From an uncultured Bacteroidales bacterium (lineage in GTDB: Bacteria; Bacteroidota; Bacteroidia; Bacteroidales; Paludibacteraceae), in contig CAIYTJ010000165.1 in the NCBI GenBank assembly GCA_903929065.1, forward strand, positions 1 through 9,464: a stretch of DNA of 9,464 bases, written 5' to 3'. Positions 1 to 7,017 of this stretch are shown here, in pieces. A program made the position numbers and the translations under genes. Numbering within the stretch: the stretch's first letter is position 1; every line of letters begins with the position of its first letter. The notes beneath the pieces were generated by a model that saw nothing but the letters and a program-made list of their open reading frames with translations, was not told the origin of the DNA and did not search any database.

Positions 1-2931
1 GGTACTGCCAGTACAACTATTACCATAAATTTAGGTGCTACTGCTACTTTACTTAAAGCTTTTGCAACTCCAATTGCAAATAGTAAAACATGTACGGTAA
101 ATGTAAACGGAACATTAAATGGAGGAACTTCATGTACACCTTATAGTTATTCAGGAGGTACCACTCCTAATGATAACGGAGGAACTGTAATTTTTAATGT
201 AAATGGTACACTTACAACGCAAAATTTGAATGTTTCACCTGCAGTAACAGCTGGAACATCAGGAATTGGTGGAACAATTAGTGCACCTGCAACAATCAAC
301 GTAGGAATTGGAGGAACATTAACTGTAACTGGAACTGCGGACTTTTCAAACACAAGTTTGTTAGGTTTTATTGGTGGTAGTGGAACCTTTAATTTAAGTT
401 CTGGTGGTACGATTAGTTTGGCTCATACATCTGGATTAGAACCTGTTGCCGGTCCAATACGAACCACAAACCGTAATTTTAATACCGGTGCCAATTATTC
501 GTTTGTTGGTTCTGTTGCACAAGTTACCGGAAGTAATTATCCATCCACAGTAAACAACTTAACTATAAATAATGCAGCAGGCGTAACATTAAGTGGTTCA
601 GCAACTGTAAATGGTAATATCGTATTGACTTCAGGTTTACTTAATCCATCCACATATACGCTTACATCCGTTGGAAGTGTTAATGGCGCATCTGCAACTT
701 CTTATGTAAACGGTGCATTGACAATAGTTTTTGCTGCTATCGGTTCAAAAACTTTTGCTGTAGGTAAAGGTGGTAACTATCGTCCGGTAACCATTAATGC
801 AACTTTTTTGGATGTAACTCCAAGTACTTTCACTGTTGATCAAACTGAAAGTGCTTTTTCAGGTACACTACCTGCACATACAATTTCTATGTTGGCACGT
901 AACTGGTCAGTTGCTCAATCAGGTTCTACAGCTTATATTTTTGATTTAACGTTGGCTGACGCAGGATTTACACCAACAGGTACTCCTAAAATATTACAAA
1001 ACAATGCCGGTACGATTATTTCATATAGTACTACATACACATATACTGCTTCAGGCATTTCAAGTGCGGGTAGTTTTGGATTGGGTGATTTCGTTGCTTT
1101 AACTCCACAAGCTCCAACAATTGGAACAGCTACCGCAGGAAATGCTCAGGCTTCAGTAACCTTTACTGCACCTTTGAATGATGGCGGGTCTTCAATTATT
1201 GATTATACAGTAATACCTTACATTGGAGCAGTAGCAGGAACATCTGTAACCGGAACTTCAAGTCCGTTAACAGTAACTGGTCTGACCAACGGAACATCTT
1301 ATACCTTTACCGTTACAGCCCGTAACAGTGTGGGAAGTAGTTCGGCAAGTTCAGCATCTAATTCAACAACTCCTTTAGCACCACAAACAACTATCACAGA
1401 TACCCAATCCGCCACCGGACTATCGCTGAATTCTTCCAGCGTTGTTACAATTGCTTCGGGAGGATTATTAAACATTGATCAGAATACTTCAACAAGCAGT
1501 ATTACGGTTCAACCGGGTGGTAAGCTAACATTATCCGATGGAAAAACACTGACTTCAACAGTTACTCTTCAAAACTCAACAAGCGCTTCTGCCTCTTTTG
1601 TTGACAGTAATGTGAGTGATACTCCTCCGGTTGTTGCGGCCACCGTGAATCAGGATATTGCGGCAACGGATAGAAACTGGTATGTATCCGTTCCGGTTTC
1701 AGGGAAAACAACCACGGCTCTTACTTTTGGAGCATCGATTGTTCAAAGAGATGAACCTAATGCAGGCTGGTTGACTTTGAACAGTGGTGATAATTTAGTT
1801 CCCGGAGTTGGTTATATATCCTTAGCTTCAACAGCTGGAACAACTACCTGGAATATTTCAGGTAATCTGAATAGTGGATTAGTTACTGTTCCTGTAACTT
1901 GTTCAGGTGCTACTTATACCGGTTTTAATTTGCTGGGAAATCCATATCCATCGTATCTGAACTGGTCGGCTTTGTTGAATCTGAATTCAACTAATGCTGC
2001 TATTTTGCAGCCAACGATTTGGTATCGTACTAAAAACGGTGGTACTTATTCTTTCCAGACTTACAATGCAACCGGTGATTTGGGAACACCTTTAAGTGCA
2101 TCGGGTTATATACCACCTATGCAGGCATTTTGGGTACGGGCAAATGCAGGAGGTGGAACAGTTACACTTAACAACGCTATGCGTTCACATGGTGATGGTT
2201 CGGCAAATATGCTAAAAGCGCGTGCTGTAAATAATGCTGTTCAACCGGTTTTACGTCTTGAGGTACAGAATCAGACAACCAACAATACAGACGAAGCAGT
2301 TGTATATTTCAATTCCAATGCTTCCAACGGTTACGATGCATATGACTCGCAAAAACTGAGCAATAACTCAGCTTCCATGCCTGAAATCTTTACCGTTGCC
2401 GGAAGCGAACAGTTGGTTATCAATGGAATGAACAGTGTTACGTTGAATCAGGAAATCCCGCTGGGCTTTACCACCGGACAATCCAATGCATTCAGCATTA
2501 AAGCTACACAAATCAGTAATTTCGATGCAGGTACTCAGGTAATTCTAATCGATAATCAAACGAATACGCAATGGAATTTGTCGGATGGTTCAGCTTACAA
2601 CTTCAGCTCCGATATAACCACTTCAAATACCAGTCGTTTTAGTGTTGTTTTCAAGGCTGCATCCATTACTACGGGTAATATCAATAGTAATGGTAATTCA
2701 AATTCAATCCTGATTTACCGGAATGCAAACAACCTGATTACTGTGAATTGTATTAATAGTATTGTAGGGCAAGCCACTATGAATGTTTATAATGCCATAG
2801 GTCAGAAACTTGAGGAAAAAACCCTCACAAGCTCAATAACCGTTTTAGACAAATCATTTACTGCCGGTGTTTATATGGTAAGTGTAGTTGCTAATGGCAA
2901 AACGTCAACCCAAAAAGTAGTAATCAATTAA
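1..2931 (+). CDS. Large secreted surface protein with FN3 domain and T9SS sorting domain (5' end outside window)
   Basis: The frame is open from base 1, so the Met codon at 226 is internal and the true start lies upstream; 976 residues are visible. Residues 1-370 are rich in Thr, Ser, Gly, Asn and Val in short beta-strand-like repeats (GGT, NVNGTL, SGTFNLSSGGTISL), as in beta-helix or adhesin-type surface proteins. Residues about 371-460 read as a fibronectin type III domain (ends in ASNSTTP). Next comes a region common in Bacteroidetes secreted proteins, with NLLGNPYPS near 643 and PPMQAFWVRA near 705. Residues about 903-976 (ILIYRNANN...GVYMVSVVANGKTSTQKVVIN) match the type A T9SS C-terminal signal, which is recognised at the outer membrane and removed on surface anchoring. 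No catalytic domain is visible, so adhesin, S-layer-like protein or carbohydrate-binding protein all remain possible. A link to the downstream uronate genes is not shown; a strong terminator separates them. Confidence 0.88.
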   Translation, partial: GTASTTITINLGATATLLKAFATPIANSKTCTVNVNGTLNGGTSCTPYSYSGGTTPNDNGGTVIFNVNGTLTTQNLNVSPAVTAGTSGIGGTISAPATINVGIGGTLTVTGTADFSNTSLLGFIGGSGTFNLSSGGTISLAHTSGLEPVAGPIRTTNRNFNTGANYSFVGSVAQVTGSNYPSTVNNLTINNAAGVTLSGSATVNGNIVLTSGLLNPSTYTLTSVGSVNGASATSYVNGALTIVFAAIGSKTFAVGKGGNYRPVTINATFLDVTPSTFTVDQTESAFSGTLPAHTISMLARNWSVAQSGSTAYIFDLTLADAGFTPTGTPKILQNNAGTIISYSTTYTYTASGISSAGSFGLGDFVALTPQAPTIGTATAGNAQASVTFTAPLNDGGSSIIDYTVIPYIGAVAGTSVTGTSSPLTVTGLTNGTSYTFTVTARNSVGSSSASSASNSTTPLAPQTTITDTQSATGLSLNSSSVVTIASGGLLNIDQNTSTSSITVQPGGKLTLSDGKTLTSTVTLQNSTSASASFVDSNVSDTPPVVAATVNQDIAATDRNWYVSVPVSGKTTTALTFGASIVQRDEPNAGWLTLNSGDNLVPGVGYISLASTAGTTTWNISGNLNSGLVTVPVTCSGATYTGFNLLGNPYPSYLNWSALLNLNSTNAAILQPTIWYRTKNGGTYSFQTYNATGDLGTPLSASGYIPPMQAFWVRANAGGGTVTLNNAMRSHGDGSANMLKARAVNNAVQPVLRLEVQNQTTNNTDEAVVYFNSNASNGYDAYDSQKLSNNSASMPEIFTVAGSEQLVINGMNSVTLNQEIPLGFTTGQSNAFSIKATQISNFDAGTQVILIDNQTNTQWNLSDGSAYNFSSDITTSNTSRFSVVFKAASITTGNINSNGNSNSILIYRNANNLITVNCINSIVGQATMNVYNAIGQKLEEKTLTSSITVLDKSFTAGVYMVSVVANGKTSTQKVVIN

Positions 2932-2938
2932 GAACTAA

Positions 2939-2959
2939 CCCCTCTACACAGGAGAGGGG
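2939..2959 (+). repeat. Small GC-rich hairpin between secreted protein and small ORF
   Basis: Perfect 7-bp inverted repeat CCCCTCT / AGAGGGG (2939-2945 and 2953-2959) with a 7-nt loop, starting 8 nt after the stop codon. What follows is A-rich, not T-rich, so it is not a canonical Rho-independent terminator on the + strand. It may instead be a 3'-end stabiliser or processing hairpin between two cotranscribed genes. Its CCCCT...AGGGG form resembles the palindromes at 5940-5951 and 6004-6015. Confidence 0.6.
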
Positions 2960-2987
2960 AATAAGAAAAAATAAAAATAAAACAGAT

Positions 2988-3161
2988 ATGAATACTCAAA
3001 TCAACGATAAACGCAACTATTCAGCTCCATTAATTGAGCTTATTGTTCTGGATAATGAAATTTCACTTACGTTGGATTCTACACCTCCGGGTGGTCCGGG
3101 TGAAACTGGTTATGCACCCGAGCATTTCAATAACGATCCATTTAAAACGAATCAGGCATAA
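2988..3161 (+). CDS. 57-residue hypothetical protein with Pro/Gly-rich acidic tail
   Basis: ATG at 2988 and TAA at 3159-3161 give a 57-residue protein starting MNTQINDKRNYSAPLIELIV. The N-terminal third is polar. The middle (APLIELIVLDNEISLTLDS) alternates hydrophobic and acidic residues, and the C-terminal part carries PPGGPGETGYAPEHFNNDPF. There is no signal peptide, membrane segment or cysteine. The ORF starts 56 nt after the T9SS protein's stop, with no promoter seen between them, and ends 24 nt before a strong terminator, so it fits as the last gene of that transcript. I do not recognise a characterised family. The opening 'Y.aPxIEli.LdneisL' gives the impression of the many small, lineage-specific Bacteroidetes proteins, and a short precursor peptide is conceivable. 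No function can be assigned. Confidence 0.6.
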   Translation: MNTQINDKRNYSAPLIELIVLDNEISLTLDSTPPGGPGETGYAPEHFNNDPFKTNQA

Positions 3162-3184
3162 TTTAGAGACTTGATATATACCAG

Positions 3185-3220
3185 AAGAGAGTATCCATAA
3201 TGTTGGATACTCTCTTTTTT
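3185..3220 (+). terminator. Strong Rho-independent terminator
   Basis: AGAGAGTATCC (3186-3196) is perfectly complementary to GGATACTCTCT (3205-3215), with an 8-nt loop; A3185-T3216 makes a twelfth pair. A run of T residues (3215-3220) follows directly. It ends the transcript of the secreted protein and the 57-aa ORF and insulates the uronate cluster from it. Confidence 0.9.
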
Positions 3221-3472
3221 GTACATATGTAATTTGCAATCATTGGAATTACTGAATTTTTGTCAGGTTCCGATTCTAGTGTATTTTTTATCTTATCCGT
3301 AATAAACAATTTGATAACAGTCTCTCATTTACTGTTTTTTAGGGACCGATTGCTAAATAATATTTATTTCAACTTATTTTTCAACAAAAATAATGAATAT
3401 AATGCAGTGTTTGAAATCGTAAACAACTAAAAATCAATATATATGTTGCTAAATAGGGCGGAAAATGAATTT
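3221..3472. other. Non-coding AT-rich gap upstream of the regulator promoter
   Basis: About 250 bases with no convincing gene on either strand, no tRNA-like or rRNA-like structure and no TAnnTTTG box that I could find. A weak 5-bp dyad, TGTTT / AAACA (3408-3412 and 3421-3425), is the only local symmetry seen. It probably acts as spacer upstream of the LacI-gene control region, though an unrecognised small RNA cannot be excluded. Confidence 0.5.
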
Positions 3473-3488
3473 CCGTGTCCGCACACGA
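3473..3488. promoter_or_regulatory. Putative LacI-family operator O1 (upstream)
   Basis: CCGTGTCCGCACACGA is a pseudo-palindrome with arms CGTGT (3474-3478) and ACACG (3483-3487) around a central CG (3480-3481). An even dyad with a central CpG is the hallmark of LacI-family operators, because the hinge-helix leucine intercalates there. It shares the pattern C[C/T]GTGTnCGnACACG[A/G] with the site at 3545-3560, exactly 72 bp away, and both are preceded by TT. It lies upstream of the -33 region of the putative promoter. A second overlapping symmetry (CGTGTC 3474-3479 with GACACG 3487-3492) is also present. Confidence 0.7.
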
Positions 3489-3500
3489 CACGAAAAAAAG

Positions 3501-3531
3501 TTTTCTAATTACAAAATAAGTAGTATTTTTG
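3501..3531 (+). promoter_or_regulatory. Putative Bacteroidetes-type promoter of the uronate operon
   Basis: TATTTTTG (3524-3531) fits the Bacteroidetes -7 consensus TAnnTTTG exactly. TTTT at 3501-3504 lies 19 nt upstream, at the expected -33 position (consensus TTTG), with three of four matches. Transcription would start near 3536-3540, leaving a leader of about 40 nt before the regulator gene. It is the only full match to TAnnTTTG noticed in this gap and is framed by the two operator-like sites. Confidence 0.65.
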
Positions 3532-3544
3532 TGGGAAATTATTT

Positions 3545-3560
3545 CTGTGTACGAACACGG
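3545..3560. promoter_or_regulatory. Putative LacI-family operator O2 (at or just after transcription start)
   Basis: CTGTGTACGAACACGG pairs GTGT (3547-3550) with ACAC (3555-3558) around a central CG (3552-3553), and the outer C3545-G3560 pair also matches. It begins 13 nt after the -7 box, so a bound repressor would block initiation or early elongation. Together with O1 it could support a DNA loop across the promoter (72 bp, close to seven helical turns). Confidence 0.7.
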
Positions 3561-3580
3561 CTTATAGATTTCCTTAAATT

Positions 3581-4660
3581 ATGGCAGAAAATAATCAGAA
3601 ATTACGTATCAAAGACATAGCCGTACTTGCCGGAGTGTCTGAAGGAACAGTCGACCGTGTATTACACAATAGGGGAGATGTGTCAGCTAAAAGTCGTGAA
3701 GCGGTTACTAAAGTGCTTGACGAAATGAATTATTCGCCTAATCTGCTGGCACGTTCACTGGCTTCGAAAAAACAATATCGTTTTGTTTGCATATTCCCGA
3801 CTTTCCAATCGGGTGAATATTGGGAAACGGTTGACAAGGGTTTTGATTTGGCTGCTCAGGAATTTCAACACCATAATGTATTTATCGAAAAAAAGTATTT
3901 TAATCAATATGACACGCAGTCGTTTGTAAATGTTTCAAATGAGATACTTCAGAATGAGCCTGATGCCGTGTTTGTTGCACCGGTTTTCAAAAATGAAACA
4001 TTAGATTTTACTGCTGAACTGTCGAAACGACATATTTCCTTTTCGTTTATTGATTCACAAATAGAGGAAGCAAATTTTCTTACTTATTACGGTCAAAACT
4101 CGTTTAAAAGCGGTTATATTGCTGCCAAGTTATTGCTGGCGTTGATGCCGGAAGGCGCACAAATCCTTGTGATCAGAACAAAACGCAAGGGATCAGGTTC
4201 AAATCAGACTTTTTCAAGGAGTAAAGGCTTCATGCAATTTATTCAGGATAAGGGACTTTCAAACAGAATTGAAATAGTTAATGTAGAATTCAGCAATGAT
4301 GATGAACTGGAAAATTTAGCAACGTTGAAACAGATTTTTTCTACTCATTCTAATATAAAAGCTGCGATTACGTTTAATTCAAAGGTATACAGACTGGCAT
4401 CGTTACTGGAAGCATTGAAAGAAACTAATATCAGGTTGATTGGTTACGATTTACTCGACGAAAATGTAAAATATCTGCAACAGGGTGTTATCAATTTCTT
4501 AATTGCTCAACGACCGGATAAACAAGCTTATTTTAGCGTTCGCGATATGTGCCGCGAACTTATTTTCCGTCAGGAAATTAAAAAAATCAATTATGTGCCC
4601 ATCGATATTTTGATGAAAGAAAATATTGAGGATTATATGCAATTCAGCGAATATATCTAA
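3581..4660 (+). CDS. LacI-family transcriptional regulator of the hexuronate cluster
   Basis: The protein has 359 residues, normal for the family. Residues 10-31 form the helix-turn-helix (IKDIAVLAGVSEGTVDRVLHN), and residues 54-62 (NLLARSLAS) are the hinge helix with the Leu-Ala pattern that binds the minor groove at a central CpG. Residues about 67-350 look like a periplasmic-binding-protein type effector domain (YRFVCIFP, DAVFVAPVF, GYIAAKLLLAL, RLIGYDLL). VDRVLHNRG in place of the classical VSRVLN is a variant I associate with Bacteroidetes LacI-type regulators. The gene leads the cluster, 12 nt ahead of uxaE, so it is probably autoregulated with it through the sites at 3473-3488 and 3545-3560. 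The effector is inferred to be a hexuronate pathway intermediate, but this cannot be read from the sequence. No Shine-Dalgarno is seen at the ATG, as is usual in this phylum. Confidence 0.9.
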   Translation: MAENNQKLRIKDIAVLAGVSEGTVDRVLHNRGDVSAKSREAVTKVLDEMNYSPNLLARSLASKKQYRFVCIFPTFQSGEYWETVDKGFDLAAQEFQHHNVFIEKKYFNQYDTQSFVNVSNEILQNEPDAVFVAPVFKNETLDFTAELSKRHISFSFIDSQIEEANFLTYYGQNSFKSGYIAAKLLLALMPEGAQILVIRTKRKGSGSNQTFSRSKGFMQFIQDKGLSNRIEIVNVEFSNDDELENLATLKQIFSTHSNIKAAITFNSKVYRLASLLEALKETNIRLIGYDLLDENVKYLQQGVINFLIAQRPDKQAYFSVRDMCRELIFRQEIKKINYVPIDILMKENIEDYMQFSEYI

Positions 4661-4672
4661 AAAAATAATCAT

Positions 4673-5923
4673 ATGAAATTAGGAAAATTCAGTATCGGAA
4701 CCGGTGACCGCTTTGCTCATCAGGGCGAAGCTCAACTGAGAGCAATTATGAGAGCCAACGAGAAATCAGGCTTAGACATTAATATTGTATGGAACAAATC
4801 GAACCGTGAGCACACTTATGTTCATACCGTTCCACAAGATACCCGCAATGAGGCGGATGCAGCTGTAAAAGCATTAGGTTTTACCGGTAAGTATTTTGTT
4901 GATGCTGATCATATCAATTTCAGCAATGTAGCCGGATTCGTTGATTCATCTGATTTCTTTACACTGGATGTGGCTTCATTTATCGGTAAGGAAAGTAAAG
5001 AAGAAGATATCCGTGCCTTTGTTGCTTCGTGTGAAAAATTTATCGGAAAACTGACTATACCGGGAATTGATCATGCATTTGTGGTGACAGTAGAATTGTT
5101 GGAAAAAATAGCCGGTAAATTTCTTGCTGCCACTCAACAGGCTGCTGATATTTACAATTATCTTGTTGAAAATAAAGGGTTAGGCAACTTTATTACCGAA
5201 GTTTCGATGGACGAAGTGGAAACTCCACAGACTCCGATTGAAATGTTGTTCATTTTAAAGATGTTGGCCAATAAAGGTGTTCCGGCTCAAACTATTGCTC
5301 CAAAATTTACAGGCCGTTTCAATAAAGGTGTGGATTACACTGGTAATGTAGACCAGTTTGCCAAAGAATTTGAAGAAGACGTTTTGGTAATTGATTTTGC
5401 CGTTAAAGAATTCGGATTGCCTGAAGAATTGAAACTGAGTATTCACTCGGGTTCAGATAAATTCTCTATTTATCCGGTAATGGCTGCAGTAATCAAAAAA
5501 TACGACAAAGGTCTTCACCTTAAAACAGCCGGTACAACCTGGCTCGAAGAAGTGATTGGCCTGGCAGTTGCCGGCACTGATGGGCTGGAAGCGGCTAAAT
5601 TTATTTATGCTGATTCGTTGAACCGTAGCGAAGAATTATGTGGTCCTTACGCTGATGTAATTGATATTGACACAACAAAACTTCCTACCATTGAAGAAGT
5701 AAATTCATGGTCGAGCGAAAAATATGCCAATACATTGCGTCATATTCCGGGTCATCCGGATTATAATCCGAATTTCCGTCAGTTGATTCACGTAGCTTAT
5801 AAAGTAGCTTACGAAATGGGCGACAACTATATCAAAATGATTGAAAAACACGCTGATGTTGTCGGACAATGTGTGGAAGAAAATATCTACGACCGTCATT
5901 TGAAACGGTTGTTTAATTTGTAG
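4673..5923 (+). CDS. uxaE: Tagaturonate/fructuronate epimerase (UxaE family)
   Basis: This 416-residue protein resembles the UxaE family, first described in Thermotoga maritima, which interconverts D-tagaturonate and D-fructuronate. Conserved-looking blocks are an N-terminal SIGTGDRFAHQGEAQL (7-22), VDADHINF (76-83) with acidic and His residues suited to metal or substrate binding, IPGIDHAF (129-136), SIHSGSDKFSIYP (256-268), LHLKTAGTTWLEE (281-293) and RHIPGHPDYNPNFRQL (356-371). It is cytoplasmic, with no signal peptide or membrane segment. The reaction routes galacturonate-derived tagaturonate into the fructuronate-mannonate branch, matching the three genes that follow. The gene starts 12 nt after the regulator stop, consistent with cotranscription. 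The family call rests on motif recall and context; the exact substrate is inferred. Confidence 0.82.
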   Translation: MKLGKFSIGTGDRFAHQGEAQLRAIMRANEKSGLDINIVWNKSNREHTYVHTVPQDTRNEADAAVKALGFTGKYFVDADHINFSNVAGFVDSSDFFTLDVASFIGKESKEEDIRAFVASCEKFIGKLTIPGIDHAFVVTVELLEKIAGKFLAATQQAADIYNYLVENKGLGNFITEVSMDEVETPQTPIEMLFILKMLANKGVPAQTIAPKFTGRFNKGVDYTGNVDQFAKEFEEDVLVIDFAVKEFGLPEELKLSIHSGSDKFSIYPVMAAVIKKYDKGLHLKTAGTTWLEEVIGLAVAGTDGLEAAKFIYADSLNRSEELCGPYADVIDIDTTKLPTIEEVNSWSSEKYANTLRHIPGHPDYNPNFRQLIHVAYKVAYEMGDNYIKMIEKHADVVGQCVEENIYDRHLKRLFNL

Positions 5924-5932
5924 AAAGAACGA

Positions 5933-6022
5933 CCCCAAACCCCTAAAGGGGCTTAAAAACCAAGTATCTAAAAAATAAATAATTAATACTAACATCTCTT
6001 ACTCCCCTTTAGGGGATGGGGG
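5933..6022. repeat. Inverted pair of CCCCTAAAGGGG palindromic elements
   Basis: Copy 1 has CCCC (5933-5936), AAA, then CCCCTAAAGGGG (5940-5951). Copy 2 is its reverse complement: CCCCTTTAGGGG (6004-6015), AT, then GGGGG (6018-6022). Each 12-mer is a small palindrome that can fold alone. The two copies can also pair with each other over 12 bp, plus the flanking C/G runs, enclosing about 52 nt of AT-rich sequence. They fill the uxaE-uxuB gap and look like a dispersed intergenic element. T-runs suited to + strand termination are weak (AATTTTTT after copy 2). Confidence 0.7.
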
Positions 6023-6036
6023 TAAAATTTTTTAAA

Positions 6037-6846
6037 ATGAAAAACTTATTCGATGTAAAAGGAAAAGTGATTGTTATCACTGGTGGTGCCGGAATCCTTG
6101 GAAGAGGAATGGCAGAATACATGGCTGAACAAGGTTGTAAAGTCGTTATTTTAGACCGGGCAGATGCCGGTGTTTCTTTGGTTGAAGAAATCAAAGCAAA
6201 AGGTGGGGAAGCATTGTATTTGAATACAAACGTTCTTGAAAAAGAATCTTTGGAACAAAATGCAAAAGATATCGTTGCTGCTTTTGGCCGCATTGACATT
6301 TTAGTAAATGCTGCTGGTGGAAATATGGCCGGTGCAACTATTGGTCCTGACCAGACTATTTTCGATCTTCAGATTGATGCTTTTGAAAAAGTGGTTGATT
6401 TGAACCTGTTTGGAACTGTATTGCCTTGTATGGTTTTTGGTAAAATCATGGTTGATCAAAAAGAAGGAAGTATTATCAATATTTCTTCTGAATCAGCAAT
6501 TCGTCCATTGACCCGTGTAGTTGGTTATGGTGCATCAAAAGCTGCTGTAACAAACTTCACTAAATTCCTGGCAACTGAAATGGCTACCAAATTCAGCGAA
6601 AAAATCCGCGTGAACGCCATGGCACCGGGATTCTTCTTAACCGAACAAAACCGTGCGTTGATGACCAATCCTGATGGATCTCCAACTCCAAGAGGAAAAT
6701 CAATTGTTGCACACACACCATTTGGTCGTTTAGGCGAAGCAGATGAATTATTCGGAACACTTCACTGGTTATCAAGTGAAGCTTCTAAATTCGTAACAGG
6801 AACATTGACCGTTATTGATGGTGGTTTTGATGCGTTCTGTATTTAA
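6037..6846 (+). CDS. uxuB: SDR-family D-fructuronate reductase (mannonate oxidoreductase role)
   Basis: A classical short-chain dehydrogenase/reductase of 269 residues. Visible motifs are the nucleotide-binding TGGAGILGRG (15-24), Asp40 at the end of beta-2 (favours NAD(H)), NAAG (91-94), Asn123 of the catalytic tetrad, Ser151, and Tyr164/Lys168 in YGASK, followed by APG (196-198). From its place between uxaE and uxuA it should reduce D-fructuronate to D-mannonate. It is a functional counterpart of, not a homologue of, the E. coli long-chain UxuB; SDR enzymes of the Bacillus YjmF type fill this role. The start at 6037 (MKNLFDVKGKV) is chosen because SDRs begin just before the Rossmann strand. 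An in-frame ATG at 6016 would add seven residues read from the palindromic element. Other SDR substrates, such as gluconate, cannot be excluded from motifs alone. Confidence 0.83.
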   Translation: MKNLFDVKGKVIVITGGAGILGRGMAEYMAEQGCKVVILDRADAGVSLVEEIKAKGGEALYLNTNVLEKESLEQNAKDIVAAFGRIDILVNAAGGNMAGATIGPDQTIFDLQIDAFEKVVDLNLFGTVLPCMVFGKIMVDQKEGSIINISSESAIRPLTRVVGYGASKAAVTNFTKFLATEMATKFSEKIRVNAMAPGFFLTEQNRALMTNPDGSPTPRGKSIVAHTPFGRLGEADELFGTLHWLSSEASKFVTGTLTVIDGGFDAFCI

Positions 6847-6871
6847 TAAGAATCAAGAACCAAGATATTAG

Positions 6872-6909
6872 ATCCAGGACTCAGGATTGAAAAATCAGGA
6901 GTCTTGGAT
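6872..6909. repeat. Imperfect hairpin in the uxuB-uxuA gap
   Basis: ATCCAGGACTCAGGATT (6872-6888) pairs with AATCAGGAGTCTTGGAT (6893-6909): 14 of 17 positions are Watson-Crick, one is a G-U pair, and the loop is 4 nt. The surrounding CAAGAACCAAG...CCAGGACTCAGG wording is low in complexity and looks like an intergenic repeat element rather than a gene. It is not followed by a clear T-run, so termination is unlikely; mRNA stabilisation or processing is possible. Confidence 0.55.
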
Positions 6910-6954
6910 TTAGAAAAATCAAAGCATTTAGAATAAAATTCGATTAAATCTTAT

Positions 6955-6987
6955 TTTACCATTTTTTGTAGGTATTAAAATGGTAGA
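6955..6987. repeat. Second AT-rich hairpin just upstream of uxuA
   Basis: TTTACCATTTT (6955-6965) pairs with AAAATGGTAGA (6977-6987) through ten Watson-Crick pairs and one G-U pair around an 11-nt loop. It ends 30 nt before the uxuA start codon and lies close to the probable ribosome-binding zone. No TAnnTTTG box is seen, so an internal promoter is not supported. Confidence 0.5.
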
Positions 6988-7017
6988 TAGTAAATTTTTA
7001 AAATAGTAAAATAGATT

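Noticed and set aside
226..228. ATG as the start of the T9SS protein
   Set aside because: The same frame is open back to base 1 with the same Gly/Thr/Asn-rich repeat composition, so this Met is internal and the gene is cut by the window edge.
2939..2987. Hairpin as a terminator of the secreted-protein gene
   Set aside because: The stem is followed by an A-rich stretch rather than T residues, and the small ORF begins 28 nt later; the real terminator is at 3185-3220.
3408..3425. TGTTT-N8-AAACA dyad as a third operator
   Set aside because: The centre is not CpG, the arms differ from O1 and O2, and a 5-bp dyad is expected by chance in AT-rich DNA.
5255..5995. Minus-strand ORFs opposite uxaE
   Set aside because: They are antisense to a well-supported enzyme, have no family-like motifs and no leader features; they are shadows of the coding frame.
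6951..6990. Internal promoter before uxuA
   Set aside because: ATTTTTTG looks similar but lacks the TA of TAnnTTTG, and no -33 element is apparent; the stretch is better explained as a hairpin.
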